This document shows, in pieces, positions 45,368 through 52,909 of a stretch of DNA of 64,000 bases. The stretch covers positions 1,332,391 to 1,396,390 of the forward strand of contig NZ_JADPQH010000001.1 in assembly GCF_019173455.1 (NCBI RefSeq), in the 5' to 3' direction. Position numbers and translations under genes: made by a program. Each line of letters starts with the position of its first letter. Positions within the stretch are counted from its first letter, which is position 1. The stretch comes from Nesterenkonia sp. Act20. Its GTDB lineage: Bacteria > Actinomycetota > Actinomycetes > Actinomycetales > Micrococcaceae. The notes under the pieces are model-generated. The model had not been told where the DNA came from, did no database searches, and saw nothing but the letters and a program-made list of their open reading frames with translations.

Positions 45368-45612
45368 GCGCCGTCGTTCCTGCGTGGATCGTCTCCGGGC
45401 TCGGCCGATCCGTGGGAGCCGGTGCCGCTGGAATCCGATCCGTGGGAGCCGGTGCCGCTGCGCCAGCGCTGGGAGTCGTTCATCTTGCGCCGGGCGAGCA
45501 CGACCACCAGGACCACCACGAGCAGGCTGACCAGCCCGAAGACCAGCGGGCTCCATGCCGGCAGACCGTCGGCGGAGGCGGCGCCCGCGGTGAGGGCGAA
45601 CGAGACTGTCAT
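45364..45612 (-). CDS. Small single-pass membrane protein, first gene of the ctaG operon
   Basis: The 82-residue product has a short N-terminal region, one helix (LVFGLVSLLVVVLVVVLARR, about 24-43) and a cytoplasmic Gly/Ser/His/Asp-rich tail containing a duplicated GTGSHGSDS unit. The two His-containing repeats might bind metal, but this is speculation. No family recognised. Overlaps the ctaG start and lies 48 bases from a perfect palindrome. Confidence 0.65.
   Translation of the reverse strand: MTVSFALTAGAASADGLPAWSPLVFGLVSLLVVVLVVVLARRKMNDSQRWRSGTGSHGSDSSGTGSHGSAEPGDDPRRNDGA
45405..45460. repeat. Duplicated 26-base block in the small membrane protein gene
   Basis: An identical 26-base block occurs at 45405-45430 and 45435-45460 (period 30), encoding the repeated GTGSHGS segment. 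Confidence 0.85.
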
Positions 45613-45659
45613 GGTGCTGCACCTTCCTGCGGGGGCGCCCGTGACGGGGCGTCGACCAA

Positions 45660-45676
45660 TTCTACGCCGCGTAGAA
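45660..45676. promoter_or_regulatory. Perfect palindrome upstream of the ctaG operon
   Basis: TTCTACGCCGCGTAGAA: seven-base perfect arms with a three-base centre, 48 bases before the first gene. The CTACG-n-CGTAG shape resembles BlaI/MecI/CopY-family operators, which often control CtaG/CopD genes in actinobacteria. No such regulator gene is in the window. Confidence 0.6.
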
Positions 45677-45821
45677 AGACGGCGTGGAAAGACCAGGGAA
45701 TCACGTGGCGGGAGACGTCGGGGAGACGACGTCGGCCCCCCACCCAGCGGACTGGACGAGGGGCCGAGACGTTCAGCGCGGCCGCGGCTCGCCCTCTAGG
45801 GGCGGCTGCGACTCATCACGC

Positions 45822-46106
45822 TCATTTGCCGGTGGCAGCAGCCTTCAGCTTTGATCCGGCGGAGAGCTTCACGGAGTAGCCCTCGGGGATCTGGATGGTC
45901 TCGCCGGTCTGCGGGTTGCGTCCGGTGCGGGCGGCACGCTTGGTGCGCTCCACTGCCAGCCAACCGGGGATGGTGACCTTCTCGCCCTTGGAAACCTGTT
46001 CGGTGAAGACCTCGAAGACCGAATCCAGGACGCCGTTGACGGCGGCCTGGGAGTTGCCGGACTTCTCTGCGACTGCTGCGACGAGCTCGCTGCGGTTCAG
46101 TGCCAT
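45822..46106 (-). CDS. hup: HU-family DNA-binding protein
   Basis: Nucleoid protein of 94 residues, MALNRSELVAAVAEKSGNSQ, with the beta-arm GRNPQTGETIQIPEG and the ending KLSAGSKLKAAATGK. Plain HU length without the Lys-rich C-terminal tail of mycobacterial HupB. GGAGGA ribosome-binding site upstream. Monocistronic between hairpin-rich regions. Confidence 0.95.
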   Translation of the reverse strand: MALNRSELVAAVAEKSGNSQAAVNGVLDSVFEVFTEQVSKGEKVTIPGWLAVERTKRAARTGRNPQTGETIQIPEGYSVKLSAGSKLKAAATGK

Positions 46107-46339
46107 ATGTTTGTCCTCCTGGACTTATTCGGTGGCAGTCCCCGGCCTGAGCGCGTGCCGCCGCTGCATTTCTCAGGCGGCGGCGCGCGGGTCATGCCGC
46201 GTGGGGCTTTCAGAACGGCAACTTACCACGCAGGCCCGGACGAACCAGCATAGAAGCCCGAGATTCTGGGCCGAATCGCCGCATTTTCCGCTCCGCGAAC
46301 ACTTCACAGGACAATAGGAAGCGCGTTCTGAACAAAAAA
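46107..46339. promoter_or_regulatory. hup upstream region
   Basis: No gene. This stretch begins right after the U-run of the terminator-like hairpin at 46340-46402 and leads into hup on the minus strand, so it should contain the hup promoter and leader. I find no convincing -35/-10 pair. Confidence 0.4.
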
Positions 46340-46402
46340 GCCACCCGTGCGAGGATGCAATTCCTCCAGGGGGTGAGGAACAGCTGCCTGTGCACGGGTG
46401 GC
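46340..46402 (-). terminator. Long-loop terminator with U6 tail
   Basis: GCCACCCGTGC (46340-46350) pairs perfectly with GCACGGGTGGC (46392-46402). Read on the minus strand, the stem is followed at once by TTTTTTGTTC, a textbook intrinsic terminator tail. The 41-base loop contains its own GAGGA/TCCTC mini-stem. It closes a transcript running from rpsN or from a small RNA in between. Confidence 0.75.
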
Positions 46403-46411
46403 GGTCTTTGG

Positions 46412-46440
46412 GTTCTGCAGTGACAAATGTACAGCAGAAC
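46412..46440 (-). ncRNA. Middle hairpin of the rpsN 3' array (candidate small RNA body)
   Basis: GTTCTGC and GCAGAAC form a perfect seven-base stem around 15 bases. It lies between two stronger hairpins; together the three span 46340-46480 with no ORF, which could be a structured 3' UTR or a separate ~140-base RNA. Confidence 0.4.
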
Positions 46441-46444
46441 GAGC

Positions 46445-46480
46445 GACGGGGTGGGTCACCCGAAGGTGGCCCACCCCGTC
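46445..46480 (-). terminator. GC-rich hairpin after rpsN
   Basis: GACGGGGTGGG and CCCACCCCGTC pair perfectly (11 bases) with an inner CACC/GGTG extension, 30 bases after the rpsN stop. Very stable and without a U-run. Probably the primary terminator or 3' stabiliser of the rpmB-rpmG-rpsN mRNA. Confidence 0.75.
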
Positions 46481-46509
46481 AGCGAGGTTCGCGATTCAGA
46501 ACCGAGGGG

Positions 46510-46815
46510 TCACCAGGAAGACTTGGTGATGCCCGGAAGCTCACCCTTGTGAGCCATGTCGCGGAACCGGATACGTGAGATGCCGAACTTCTGGAAGGTG
46601 CCACGGGGGCGACCATCGATGGAGTCGCGGTTGCGCACGCGGATCGGGGAAGCATCACGGGGAAGCTTCTGCAGACCCACGCGGGCTGCTTCGCGGTCCT
46701 CGTCGGAGGCGTTGGGATCAACAAGGGTCTTCTTGAGCTGCAGACGCTTCTCGGCGTAGCGCTCAACGATGACCTTGCGCTGTTCGTTCTTTGCGATCTT
46801 GGATTTCTTGGCCAT
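46510..46815 (-). CDS. rpsN: 30S ribosomal protein S14 (Zn-independent long form)
   Basis: 101 residues, [20 protein letters not shown], with [20 protein letters not shown] and [15 protein letters not shown]. The long form lacks the CxxC..CxxC zinc ribbon of the short S14. Two bases after rpmG. Confidence 0.96.
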   Translation of the reverse strand: MAKKSKIAKNEQRKVIVERYAEKRLQLKKTLVDPNASDEDREAARVGLQKLPRDASPIRVRNRDSIDGRPRGTFQKFGISRIRFRDMAHKGELPGITKSSW

Positions 46816-46817
46816 GA

Positions 46818-46985
46818 TCAGCGCTCCTCTCGGAAGTCGACATGCTTGCGAACGACCGGGTCGTACTTCTTGAGCACGATGCGGTCGGGGTTGTTGCGGC
46901 GGTTCTTACGGGTCACGTAGGTGAACCCGGTGCCTGCCGTCGACTTCAGCTTGATGATGGGACGTACGTCCTTGTCCTTTGCCAT
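46818..46985 (-). CDS. rpmG: 50S ribosomal protein L33 (Zn-independent)
   Basis: 55 residues, too short for a typical ORF cut-off. Translation begins [20 protein letters not shown] and ends [11 protein letters not shown], with [20 protein letters not shown] in between, a standard L33 core. No cysteines, so it is the zinc-free paralogue type. Overlaps the rpmB stop by one base (TAATG). Confidence 0.96.
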   Translation of the reverse strand: MAKDKDVRPIIKLKSTAGTGFTYVTRKNRRNNPDRIVLKKYDPVVRKHVDFREER

Positions 46986-47221
46986 TAGAGCTTCTCACCC
47001 TTCTCGATCAGCTCGGCGACGACTACGTCGATGCCGCGGACGTCGATGGTCTTGATGCCCTTGACGGACAAGGTCAGCGTCACATTGCGCCCCAATGAAG
47101 GGACCCAGTAGCGCTTCTTCTGGATGTTCGGGTCGAACCGGCGCTTGGTGCGCCGATGCGAGTGGGAAATTGAGTTGCCGAACTGCGGCCCCACTCCGGT
47201 CACCTGGCAACGTGCTGCCAT
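46985..47221 (-). CDS. rpmB: 50S ribosomal protein L28
   Basis: 78 residues starting [20 protein letters not shown] with [20 protein letters not shown], standard L28. It lacks paired CxxC motifs, matching the Zn-free L33 and S14 downstream. ATG 47221 has GAGGAGTGATC before it; two residues upstream in frame are not used. No Zur-like operator is obvious upstream. Confidence 0.95.
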   Translation of the reverse strand: MAARCQVTGVGPQFGNSISHSHRRTKRRFDPNIQKKRYWVPSLGRNVTLTLSVKGIKTIDVRGIDVVVAELIEKGEKL

Positions 47222-47585
47222 GATCACTCCTCTGACGTAAGTACGTGAATGTATACGGGCGGCACCCGATTCTGGGTCCCGCCACCAGCTATGACACCGT
47301 TACTTGCGAGGACGGACCAGGCTGGGTGAGATCCAACCGAAGTGTCTTCTCATTCGCACAGCGAGACGCTGCACGGACGGTGGTGCTTGATGTGGTGCTC
47401 TGGAATCCAGGCTTCACAACGGCCCTGCTGCTTTCCGGCGCCTAACCCCGGCGGCCCTCTTCCAAGAGGACACGCATGGGCACAGCGCAGCACGGCTTGC
47501 GACTGTCAATCATAGCCCGGCCCTCGGGATTGAGCAAAGCGGATCGATCAAGGCGAATCGAGCAGGGCGGCGGTACAGTCATGGC
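47222..47585. promoter_or_regulatory. Divergent rpmB / DMT-exporter intergenic region with hairpin
   Basis: 364 bases without a credible gene (a 66-codon plus-strand frame inside looks random). A hairpin at 47258-47283 (GGCGG-c-ACCC / GGGT-c-CCGCC, six-base loop) lies 37 bases before rpmB, either in its leader or at its promoter. TATACA at about 47250-47255, read on the minus strand, could be a -10 element. Confidence 0.4.
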
Positions 47586-48500
47586 GTGACTCAGACCGCC
47601 ACCCTTCCCCGCAGGACGCTGCCCGTGGCGGCGATCATCGCCACAGTGCTCATGTGGGCCTCGTCCTTCGTCCTGATCCGCTGGTCGGCCGGCGAGCTCT
47701 CCCCCGGACCGCTCGCGCTGCTGCGGCTGGTGGCAGGTTCCGCAACCCTGACCATCCTGCTGCTGTGGGTGCGACGCGGGCGCATCACCTTGCCGACGCG
47801 GGCCGCGATCGGACTGACAGCGCTCTTCGGCGTCATCTGGTTCGCCCTCTACACACTGGTGTTCAACCTCGCGGGACACTACATCGATGCCGGAACCATC
47901 GCGATGGTGGTCAATCTCGCCCCGCTCATGGTCGGCGTGGGCGCCGTGGTGTTCTTCAAGGAGTCCTTCTCGCCACGGCTCTTCCTCGGCATGGTGGTCT
48001 CGCTGTGCGGGATCGGCCTGATCACCGTGGCGGGCTCCACCGGCCAGCTGGCGCTGGCCGGACTCGGCATCGCACTGGTCGCCGCCTTCCTCTATGCGGG
48101 CGGCATGCTGATCCAGAAGGTGGCGCTGCGGCATACGGACCCGCTGACCGCCACCTGGTTGGCCTGCGCGGCAGGGACCGTCGCACTGCTGCCCTTCGTC
48201 AGCGCCACCATCAACGAGGTCCAGTCCACCTCGACCCCCGTGATCCTGGGGGCGATCTACATGGGCATCGGACCCACCGCACTGGGATTCTGGTTCTGGG
48301 GCTACGCCATGAACCACTTCCCCACCGGCAAGGTGGCCTCGAGCACATTGGCTGTCCCGGCCGTCGTCGTGATCATGTCGGGACTCACGCTCGGGGAGAT
48401 CCCCCCGCCGCTGGGAATCCTCGGCGGCGCGATCACCCTGACCGGTGTGGCTATCGCCCAGCTCCGCCGACCCGCGCGGCCGGTGAGACCGGCGCACTGA
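47586..48500 (+). CDS. DMT-superfamily (EamA) transporter
   Basis: A 304-residue protein with ten hydrophobic helices in two EamA repeats: ATVLMWASSFVLIRWSAGEL with SPGPLALLRLVAGS, and later GTVALLPFVSATI, YMGIGPTALGFWFWGYAMNH. The family exports amino acids and other metabolites; substrate unknown. GTG start at 47586. The 3' end overlaps the convergent amidase gene by 50 bases. Confidence 0.87.
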   Translation: MTQTATLPRRTLPVAAIIATVLMWASSFVLIRWSAGELSPGPLALLRLVAGSATLTILLLWVRRGRITLPTRAAIGLTALFGVIWFALYTLVFNLAGHYIDAGTIAMVVNLAPLMVGVGAVVFFKESFSPRLFLGMVVSLCGIGLITVAGSTGQLALAGLGIALVAAFLYAGGMLIQKVALRHTDPLTATWLACAAGTVALLPFVSATINEVQSTSTPVILGAIYMGIGPTALGFWFWGYAMNHFPTGKVASSTLAVPAVVVIMSGLTLGEIPPPLGILGGAITLTGVAIAQLRRPARPVRPAH

Positions 48501-49896
48501 ACTTCTCGCCGCTGGCGATCTCGTAGGCGCGGGCGGCCCGCAGCGTGGACCGGTCCTGGGTTCTGGCGGCGATGATCTGCAGACCCACCGGCAGACCGGA
48601 GCTCGTGAGTCCACAGGGCACCGAGACGGCAGGCTGCTGGGTCATGTTGAACGGATAGGTGTAGGGAGTCCAGCTGGTCCACAGCTCCGAGGGCCACCCG
48701 TCAGGGGCCTGCCGGGTGGCGTCGAAGGCCGGGATCGGCATCGTCGGGGTGAGCAGCAGATCGTAGGACTGATGGAAGTTCCCCATGCGCACCCCCATGT
48801 CCATCCGCACGGCGGTCGCGCTGAGGTAATCCAGCGCCGAGGCGTCGGCGTACTTCTCGATCCCCTCCCGAAGCCCCGGATCAATCTTCTCCAGCGCGCC
48901 GGGCCCGTAGGCCTCGAGCACCTTCGCCGCCCCGGTGAACCAGAGCACGTGGAAGGCCTCCACCGGGTCCTCGATGTCGGGGTCGACCTCCTCGATGTCG
49001 GCACCGAGCGAGGCCATCACGTCGACGGCCTCCCGCACGCGCTGTTCCACCTCCGGATCGTTGGTGCCGAACCCCAGCGTGGGTGAGTACGCGATCCGCA
49101 CGCCTGCCAGCGAGGACGAATCTGCCTCAAGCGTGGCCAGGTCTGCCGCAAACGGACGTGTCGGTGAGGGAAGCGCCGACCAGTCCCGAGAGTCGAAGCC
49201 CGAGATCACGTCCAACAGCAGCGCGGTGTCCGTCACCGTCCGAGCCATCGGCCCGGCGTGGGCCAGAGTGCCGAAGGGGCTGGCGGGATACATCGGCACC
49301 GTGCCATAGGTGGCCTTGATCGCGACGGTGCCGGTGAAGGCTGCCGGGATGCGCACAGACCCGCCCCCGTCGGTGCCCACGGCCCAGGGCCCCATTCCGG
49401 CCCCGACGGCCGCTGCCGCCCCTCCTGAGGATCCTCCCGCGGTCACCGAGGGGTCCCATGGGTTGGAGGTGATGCCGAAGCGCTGGGAATCTGTGGTGCC
49501 CTTCCAGGCGAACTCCGGCGAGGCGGTCTTGCCGATCAGCACCGCACCGGCGGCGCGCAGCCGCGCCACACAGGGGGCGTCGACGTCCCAGGGGCCGGAC
49601 TCATCGATCAGGTTCGACCCGCGCAGCGTCGGCCATCCTGCGGTGTAGAAGATGTCCTTGATCGAGGTCGGGATGCCGTCGGCGGGGCCGAATGACTCAC
49701 CGTCGGCCCAGCGCCGGGCGGAGTCCCGCGCGGAGGCCAGTGCGGACTCCCGATCGACCAGGACGAAGGCGTTGATCTCGCCGTCCTGCGTCTCGATCCT
49801 TTCGAGCGCCGCCTCGGTGGCATCCACCGGAGTGAACTCCCCACTGCGGTATCCCGCGAGAAGCTCGACGGCGGTCAGTTCAGCAAGGTGCGGCAT
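48451..49896 (-). CDS. Amidase (amidase-signature family)
   Basis: Hydrolyses carboxamides. The 481-residue protein carries the Ser-cisSer-Lys triad: Lys in GIPTSIKDIFYTAG, cis-Ser and the glycine-rich signature in TAGGSSGGAAAAVGAGMGPW, and nucleophile Ser in the downstream DGGGSVRIPAAFTG region. GatA-like domain but no gatB/gatC nearby, so a stand-alone catabolic amidase is likely. Part of a minus-strand pair with the hydroxyacid dehydrogenase. Confidence 0.9.
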   Translation of the reverse strand: MPHLAELTAVELLAGYRSGEFTPVDATEAALERIETQDGEINAFVLVDRESALASARDSARRWADGESFGPADGIPTSIKDIFYTAGWPTLRGSNLIDESGPWDVDAPCVARLRAAGAVLIGKTASPEFAWKGTTDSQRFGITSNPWDPSVTAGGSSGGAAAAVGAGMGPWAVGTDGGGSVRIPAAFTGTVAIKATYGTVPMYPASPFGTLAHAGPMARTVTDTALLLDVISGFDSRDWSALPSPTRPFAADLATLEADSSSLAGVRIAYSPTLGFGTNDPEVEQRVREAVDVMASLGADIEEVDPDIEDPVEAFHVLWFTGAAKVLEAYGPGALEKIDPGLREGIEKYADASALDYLSATAVRMDMGVRMGNFHQSYDLLLTPTMPIPAFDATRQAPDGWPSELWTSWTPYTYPFNMTQQPAVSVPCGLTSSGLPVGLQIIAARTQDRSTLRAARAYEIASGEKFSAPVSPAARVGGAGR

Positions 49897-49978
49897 GCGC
49901 CCCTCCTCAAGCTCTTGAGTCCGCGGACTCGGCGGGTGGATCTAGATCTTTCGGTGACTCGAATCGGCGAGGTTCGGT

Positions 49979-50971
49979 TCAGCCGCTGGGGACGTATCCC
50001 TTGGCGGTGTCGACCACGTTGCGCAGCGGCTCTCCGTCCAGCCAGCGCTCCGCGTTTCGCACGAACTGCTCCGCGAGGGCATCGCGCCAGCCCCGGACAT
50101 CGCCGGACATATGCGCCGAGATCGTCACGGTCTCCATGCCCCAGAGCGGAGAATCCCGGGAGAGAGGCTCCTCGACGAAGACGTCGAGCGTGGCTCGGGA
50201 GAGCCGTCCTGCCTCCAGCGCACGAATCAGCGCCTGCTCGTCCACAGACTCTCCGCGTCCGACGTTGATCAGATGCGCCCCCTCGCGCATCGCAGACAGG
50301 GTCTTCTCGCCCACCAGCCCGGTGGTCTGCGGCGTCAGCGGCGCGGCATTGATGAGGTGGTCGAAGGCCCCCACATGCAGGTCCAGCTCCGCGCTGTCGA
50401 TCACCGTCCCGAAATCGGGGTCCTGCTCCCGCGAGGTGCGCCCGGCACCGGTGACGGCGATCCCGACGGCGCGAAGCAGCCGTGCGATCTCGCGGCCGAT
50501 GGCACCGGTGCCGACGACCAGCGCAGTGCTGCCCTGCACCTTCTTCGTCTCGCGATGCACCCACTCCCGATTCTGCTGGTGCCGCAGGCTGCCGGAGAAG
50601 TCCTTGGCGTGGGCGAAGATGGCCGCGAGCACGTACTCGGCGATCGGTCGGTCGAAGATCCCCTGCGCGTTGGTGACGGTGACGGCCGAGTCGCTGAGCT
50701 CCTCGAACATGAGCGAGTCGACACCTGCGGCCGCCACGTGGATCCATTCCAGCGCGGCGGCGTGCGGCCAGGCCTGCTTGACGGCCGGGGAGAAGAAGTC
50801 CCAGAGGAAGAGCGCCTGCGCCCCGTCCAGCGCTTGCGGCAGGTCGCCGGCCTCGGTGTAGCGGATCTCGGCGCGCGCAGCGATCCGCTCGAGTCCGCTG
50901 GGGCGCGCATTCGGTCCTGCGGTCTCCGCGGAGGGACAGAGCACGGCGATGATCGGCGGAGCTGCTGACAT
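49979..50971 (-). CDS. D-2-hydroxyacid dehydrogenase family protein
   Basis: The 330-residue NAD(P)-dependent oxidoreductase has TALVVGTGAIGREIARLLRA (Rossmann), HLINAAPLTPQTTGLV, INVGRGESVDEQALIRAL (catalytic Arg), LDVFVEEPLSRDSPLW (Glu) and VTISAHMSGD (His), so the R-E-H triad is intact. ATG 50971 has AGGTGA nearby; an upstream in-frame ATG at 51031 is less likely. Divergent from the GntR regulator, which probably controls it. Confidence 0.88.
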   Translation of the reverse strand: MSAAPPIIAVLCPSAETAGPNARPSGLERIAARAEIRYTEAGDLPQALDGAQALFLWDFFSPAVKQAWPHAAALEWIHVAAAGVDSLMFEELSDSAVTVTNAQGIFDRPIAEYVLAAIFAHAKDFSGSLRHQQNREWVHRETKKVQGSTALVVGTGAIGREIARLLRAVGIAVTGAGRTSREQDPDFGTVIDSAELDLHVGAFDHLINAAPLTPQTTGLVGEKTLSAMREGAHLINVGRGESVDEQALIRALEAGRLSRATLDVFVEEPLSRDSPLWGMETVTISAHMSGDVRGWRDALAEQFVRNAERWLDGEPLRNVVDTAKGYVPSG

Positions 50972-51065
50972 GCTCACCTGCCCTTCATCGCGGGGGATTG
51001 TGCCGGCATCACTGATCTGACGACCTTTCATCCTGAGGTCCGGCTATGCTATGAATACCTGTGAA

Positions 51066-51079
51066 GATTGTCAACAATC
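51066..51079. promoter_or_regulatory. GntR/FadR-type operator
   Basis: GATTGTCAACAATC has perfect six-base arms around CA and contains TTGTCAACAA, matching the T-GT..AC-A pattern bound by FadR-subfamily GntR regulators. It lies 11 bases before the GntR ATG and about 95 bases from the divergent dehydrogenase start, suited to autoregulation and control of both. Confidence 0.7.
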
Positions 51080-51089
51080 CGGAGATGCC

Positions 51090-51764
51090 ATGAGTTCCCC
51101 CGCAGGTTTTCAACCCGTCCACCGTGAGTCCACCTCCTCACTGATCACACGCGCGCTTCGCGAGGGCATCATGAACGGCCGACTCCCGGCTGGGGCGCAG
51201 CTCTCCGAGGCAGGGCTGGCGGCCGAGTTCGGAGTCAGTCGCGGACCGCTGCGTGAAGCCATGCAGCGCCTGGTCCAGGAGGGCCTGGTCCGCAGCGAGC
51301 TGAACCGAGGACTCTTCGTCAAGGAGCTCGACGAGGCGGAGATCCGCGATCTCTACCTCACCCGCACCGCGATTGAGACGGCGGCGGCCTACACCCTCGC
51401 GCACTCGGAGGGGGCCGCCGCCGGCGCTCAGCGACTCCGCGAGCGCGCCGCGGCGATGGCGGAGGCAGCGGCGGCCGGAGACCTGAATGCGCTGGCCGAT
51501 GCGGATTTCGCCTTCCACGAGGAGCTCGTGAGCCTGGCGGGCAGCCCCCGACTCCACCGCATGCACGAGACCCTGATGGTGGAGACCCGGATGTGCATGA
51601 CCGCACTGCAGGAGACCTACTTCGACCCGGAGGACCAGGTGGCCGAGCACAGCCGCATCGCCGAGGCGATCGCTGTCGGCGACGACGAGGTGCTCCGGCG
51701 CGAGATCGAGGAGCATATGCAGGAGGCCCTGGACAGGCTGGTCCGGGCAGGCCACCAGGGTTAG
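51090..51764 (+). CDS. GntR-family transcriptional regulator (FadR subfamily)
   Basis: A 224-residue protein. The winged helix GRLPAGAQLSEAGLAAEFGV, SRGPLREAMQRLVQEGLV at about 25-65 is followed by an all-helical FCD ligand domain (LYLTRTAIETAAAY, DADFAFHEELVSLAG, EHSRIAEAIAVGDDEVLRRE with metal-binding-type His/Asp). Ligand is probably a carboxylate. ATG 51090 has GGAG six bases upstream and leaves the operator outside the gene; a longer frame from 51051 would place the operator inside the coding sequence. Confidence 0.88.
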   Translation: MSSPAGFQPVHRESTSSLITRALREGIMNGRLPAGAQLSEAGLAAEFGVSRGPLREAMQRLVQEGLVRSELNRGLFVKELDEAEIRDLYLTRTAIETAAAYTLAHSEGAAAGAQRLRERAAAMAEAAAAGDLNALADADFAFHEELVSLAGSPRLHRMHETLMVETRMCMTALQETYFDPEDQVAEHSRIAEAIAVGDDEVLRREIEEHMQEALDRLVRAGHQG

Positions 51765-51773
51765 GCTCGGTTC

Positions 51774-52775
51774 ATGGAATTCAGATACCTCGGAAACTCT
51801 GGCCTGAAGATCTCTGAGATCACGTACGGCAACTGGCTGACCCACGGCTCGCAGATCGAGAACGACGTCGCCACCACCTGCGTCCATGCCGCCCTCGACG
51901 CCGGAATCACCACGTTCGACACCGCTGACGTCTACGCCAACACGGTGGCCGAGCAGGTGCTCGGCGATGCCCTGGCCGGACAGCGCAGGGAGTCGCTGGA
52001 GATCTTCACCAAGGTCTACTTCCCCACCGGTCCCAAGGGGCCCAACGACACCGGGCTGTCCCGCAAACACATCATGGAGTCGATCAACGGCTCACTGAGC
52101 CGACTCGGCACCGACTACGTGGACCTCTACCAGGCCCACCGCTACGACCACGAGACCCCGCTGGAAGAGACCATGCAGGCCTTCGCAGACGTGGTCCGCT
52201 CGGGGAAGGCGCTCTACATCGGCGTCTCCGAATGGACGGCGGATCAGCTGCGCGCCGGACATGCCCTGGCCAAGGAGCTGAACATCTCGCTGATCAGCAA
52301 CCAGCCGCAGTACAACATGCTCTGGAGGGTCATCGAACCAGAGGTGATCCCGGCCTCCGAAGAGCTCGGCATCTCGCAGATCGTCTGGTCACCCATCGCC
52401 CAGGGCGTGCTGACCGGCAAATATCTCCCCGGACAGGCGGCACCAGAGGGCTCCCGCGCCTCGGATAAGGAGGCCGGGAAGTTCATCGAGCGATACATGA
52501 ACGAGGAGATCCTCACCGCGGTGCAGAAGCTCAAGCCGATCGCCGAGGACCATGGGCTGAACCTCGCACAGCTCGCCGTCGCCTGGGTGCTGCAAAACCC
52601 CAATGTCGCCTCCGCCCTGGTGGGAGCCTCGCGGCCCGAACAGATCGCCAGCAATGTGGCTGCTGCCGGGGTCACCCTGGATGACGCCGCAATGCACTCG
52701 ATCGACTCGGTCCTGGGGGATCTGGCCCAGCAGGACCCCAGCCTGACGAAGTCTCCGGAGTCGCGCCTCGTCTGA
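51774..52775 (+). CDS. Aldo/keto reductase (potassium channel beta-subunit-like)
   Basis: The 333-residue NADPH-dependent TIM-barrel oxidoreductase starts MEFRYLGNSGLKISEITYGN. The tetrad is visible: Asp and Tyr in FDTADVYANTVAEQVLGDAL, Lys in EIFTKVYF, His in DLYQAHRYDHETP. The C-terminal NVASALVGASRPEQIASNV binds NADP. This is the KCNAB/YghZ subgroup. Ten bases after the GntR gene, so probably under its control with the dehydrogenase and amidase. Confidence 0.9.
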   Translation: MEFRYLGNSGLKISEITYGNWLTHGSQIENDVATTCVHAALDAGITTFDTADVYANTVAEQVLGDALAGQRRESLEIFTKVYFPTGPKGPNDTGLSRKHIMESINGSLSRLGTDYVDLYQAHRYDHETPLEETMQAFADVVRSGKALYIGVSEWTADQLRAGHALAKELNISLISNQPQYNMLWRVIEPEVIPASEELGISQIVWSPIAQGVLTGKYLPGQAAPEGSRASDKEAGKFIERYMNEEILTAVQKLKPIAEDHGLNLAQLAVAWVLQNPNVASALVGASRPEQIASNVAAAGVTLDDAAMHSIDSVLGDLAQQDPSLTKSPESRLV

Positions 52776-52839
52776 GTCCGAAGGATCCGACCGTCTTTAC
52801 CGGATCGTTATGAAAAAGGCGTTTCTCGTCGTAGACTGG

Positions 52840-52863
52840 CCGCTGATCTATTGACATCAGCGG
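52840..52863 (+). terminator. Inverted repeat after the aldo/keto reductase
   Basis: CCGCTGAT and ATCAGCGG form an 8-base perfect stem with an 8-base loop, 65 bases after the stop and 47 bases before the surface-protein gene. It could be a terminator or an operator for the next gene. Confidence 0.4.
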
Positions 52864-52909
52864 CAGAGTCGGGGCTCGGCCGCCCACCACATAACGGGGG
52901 CAGAACTGG

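Noticed and set aside
47222-47300. Zur operator before the Zn-independent ribosomal protein genes
   Set aside because: No TGAAAAT-type palindrome is present; the gene set is probably the only, constitutive copy.
47245-47445. A 66-codon plus-strand frame between rpmB and the DMT exporter
   Set aside because: No ribosome-binding site, no recognisable features, and it starts within the rpmB promoter region.
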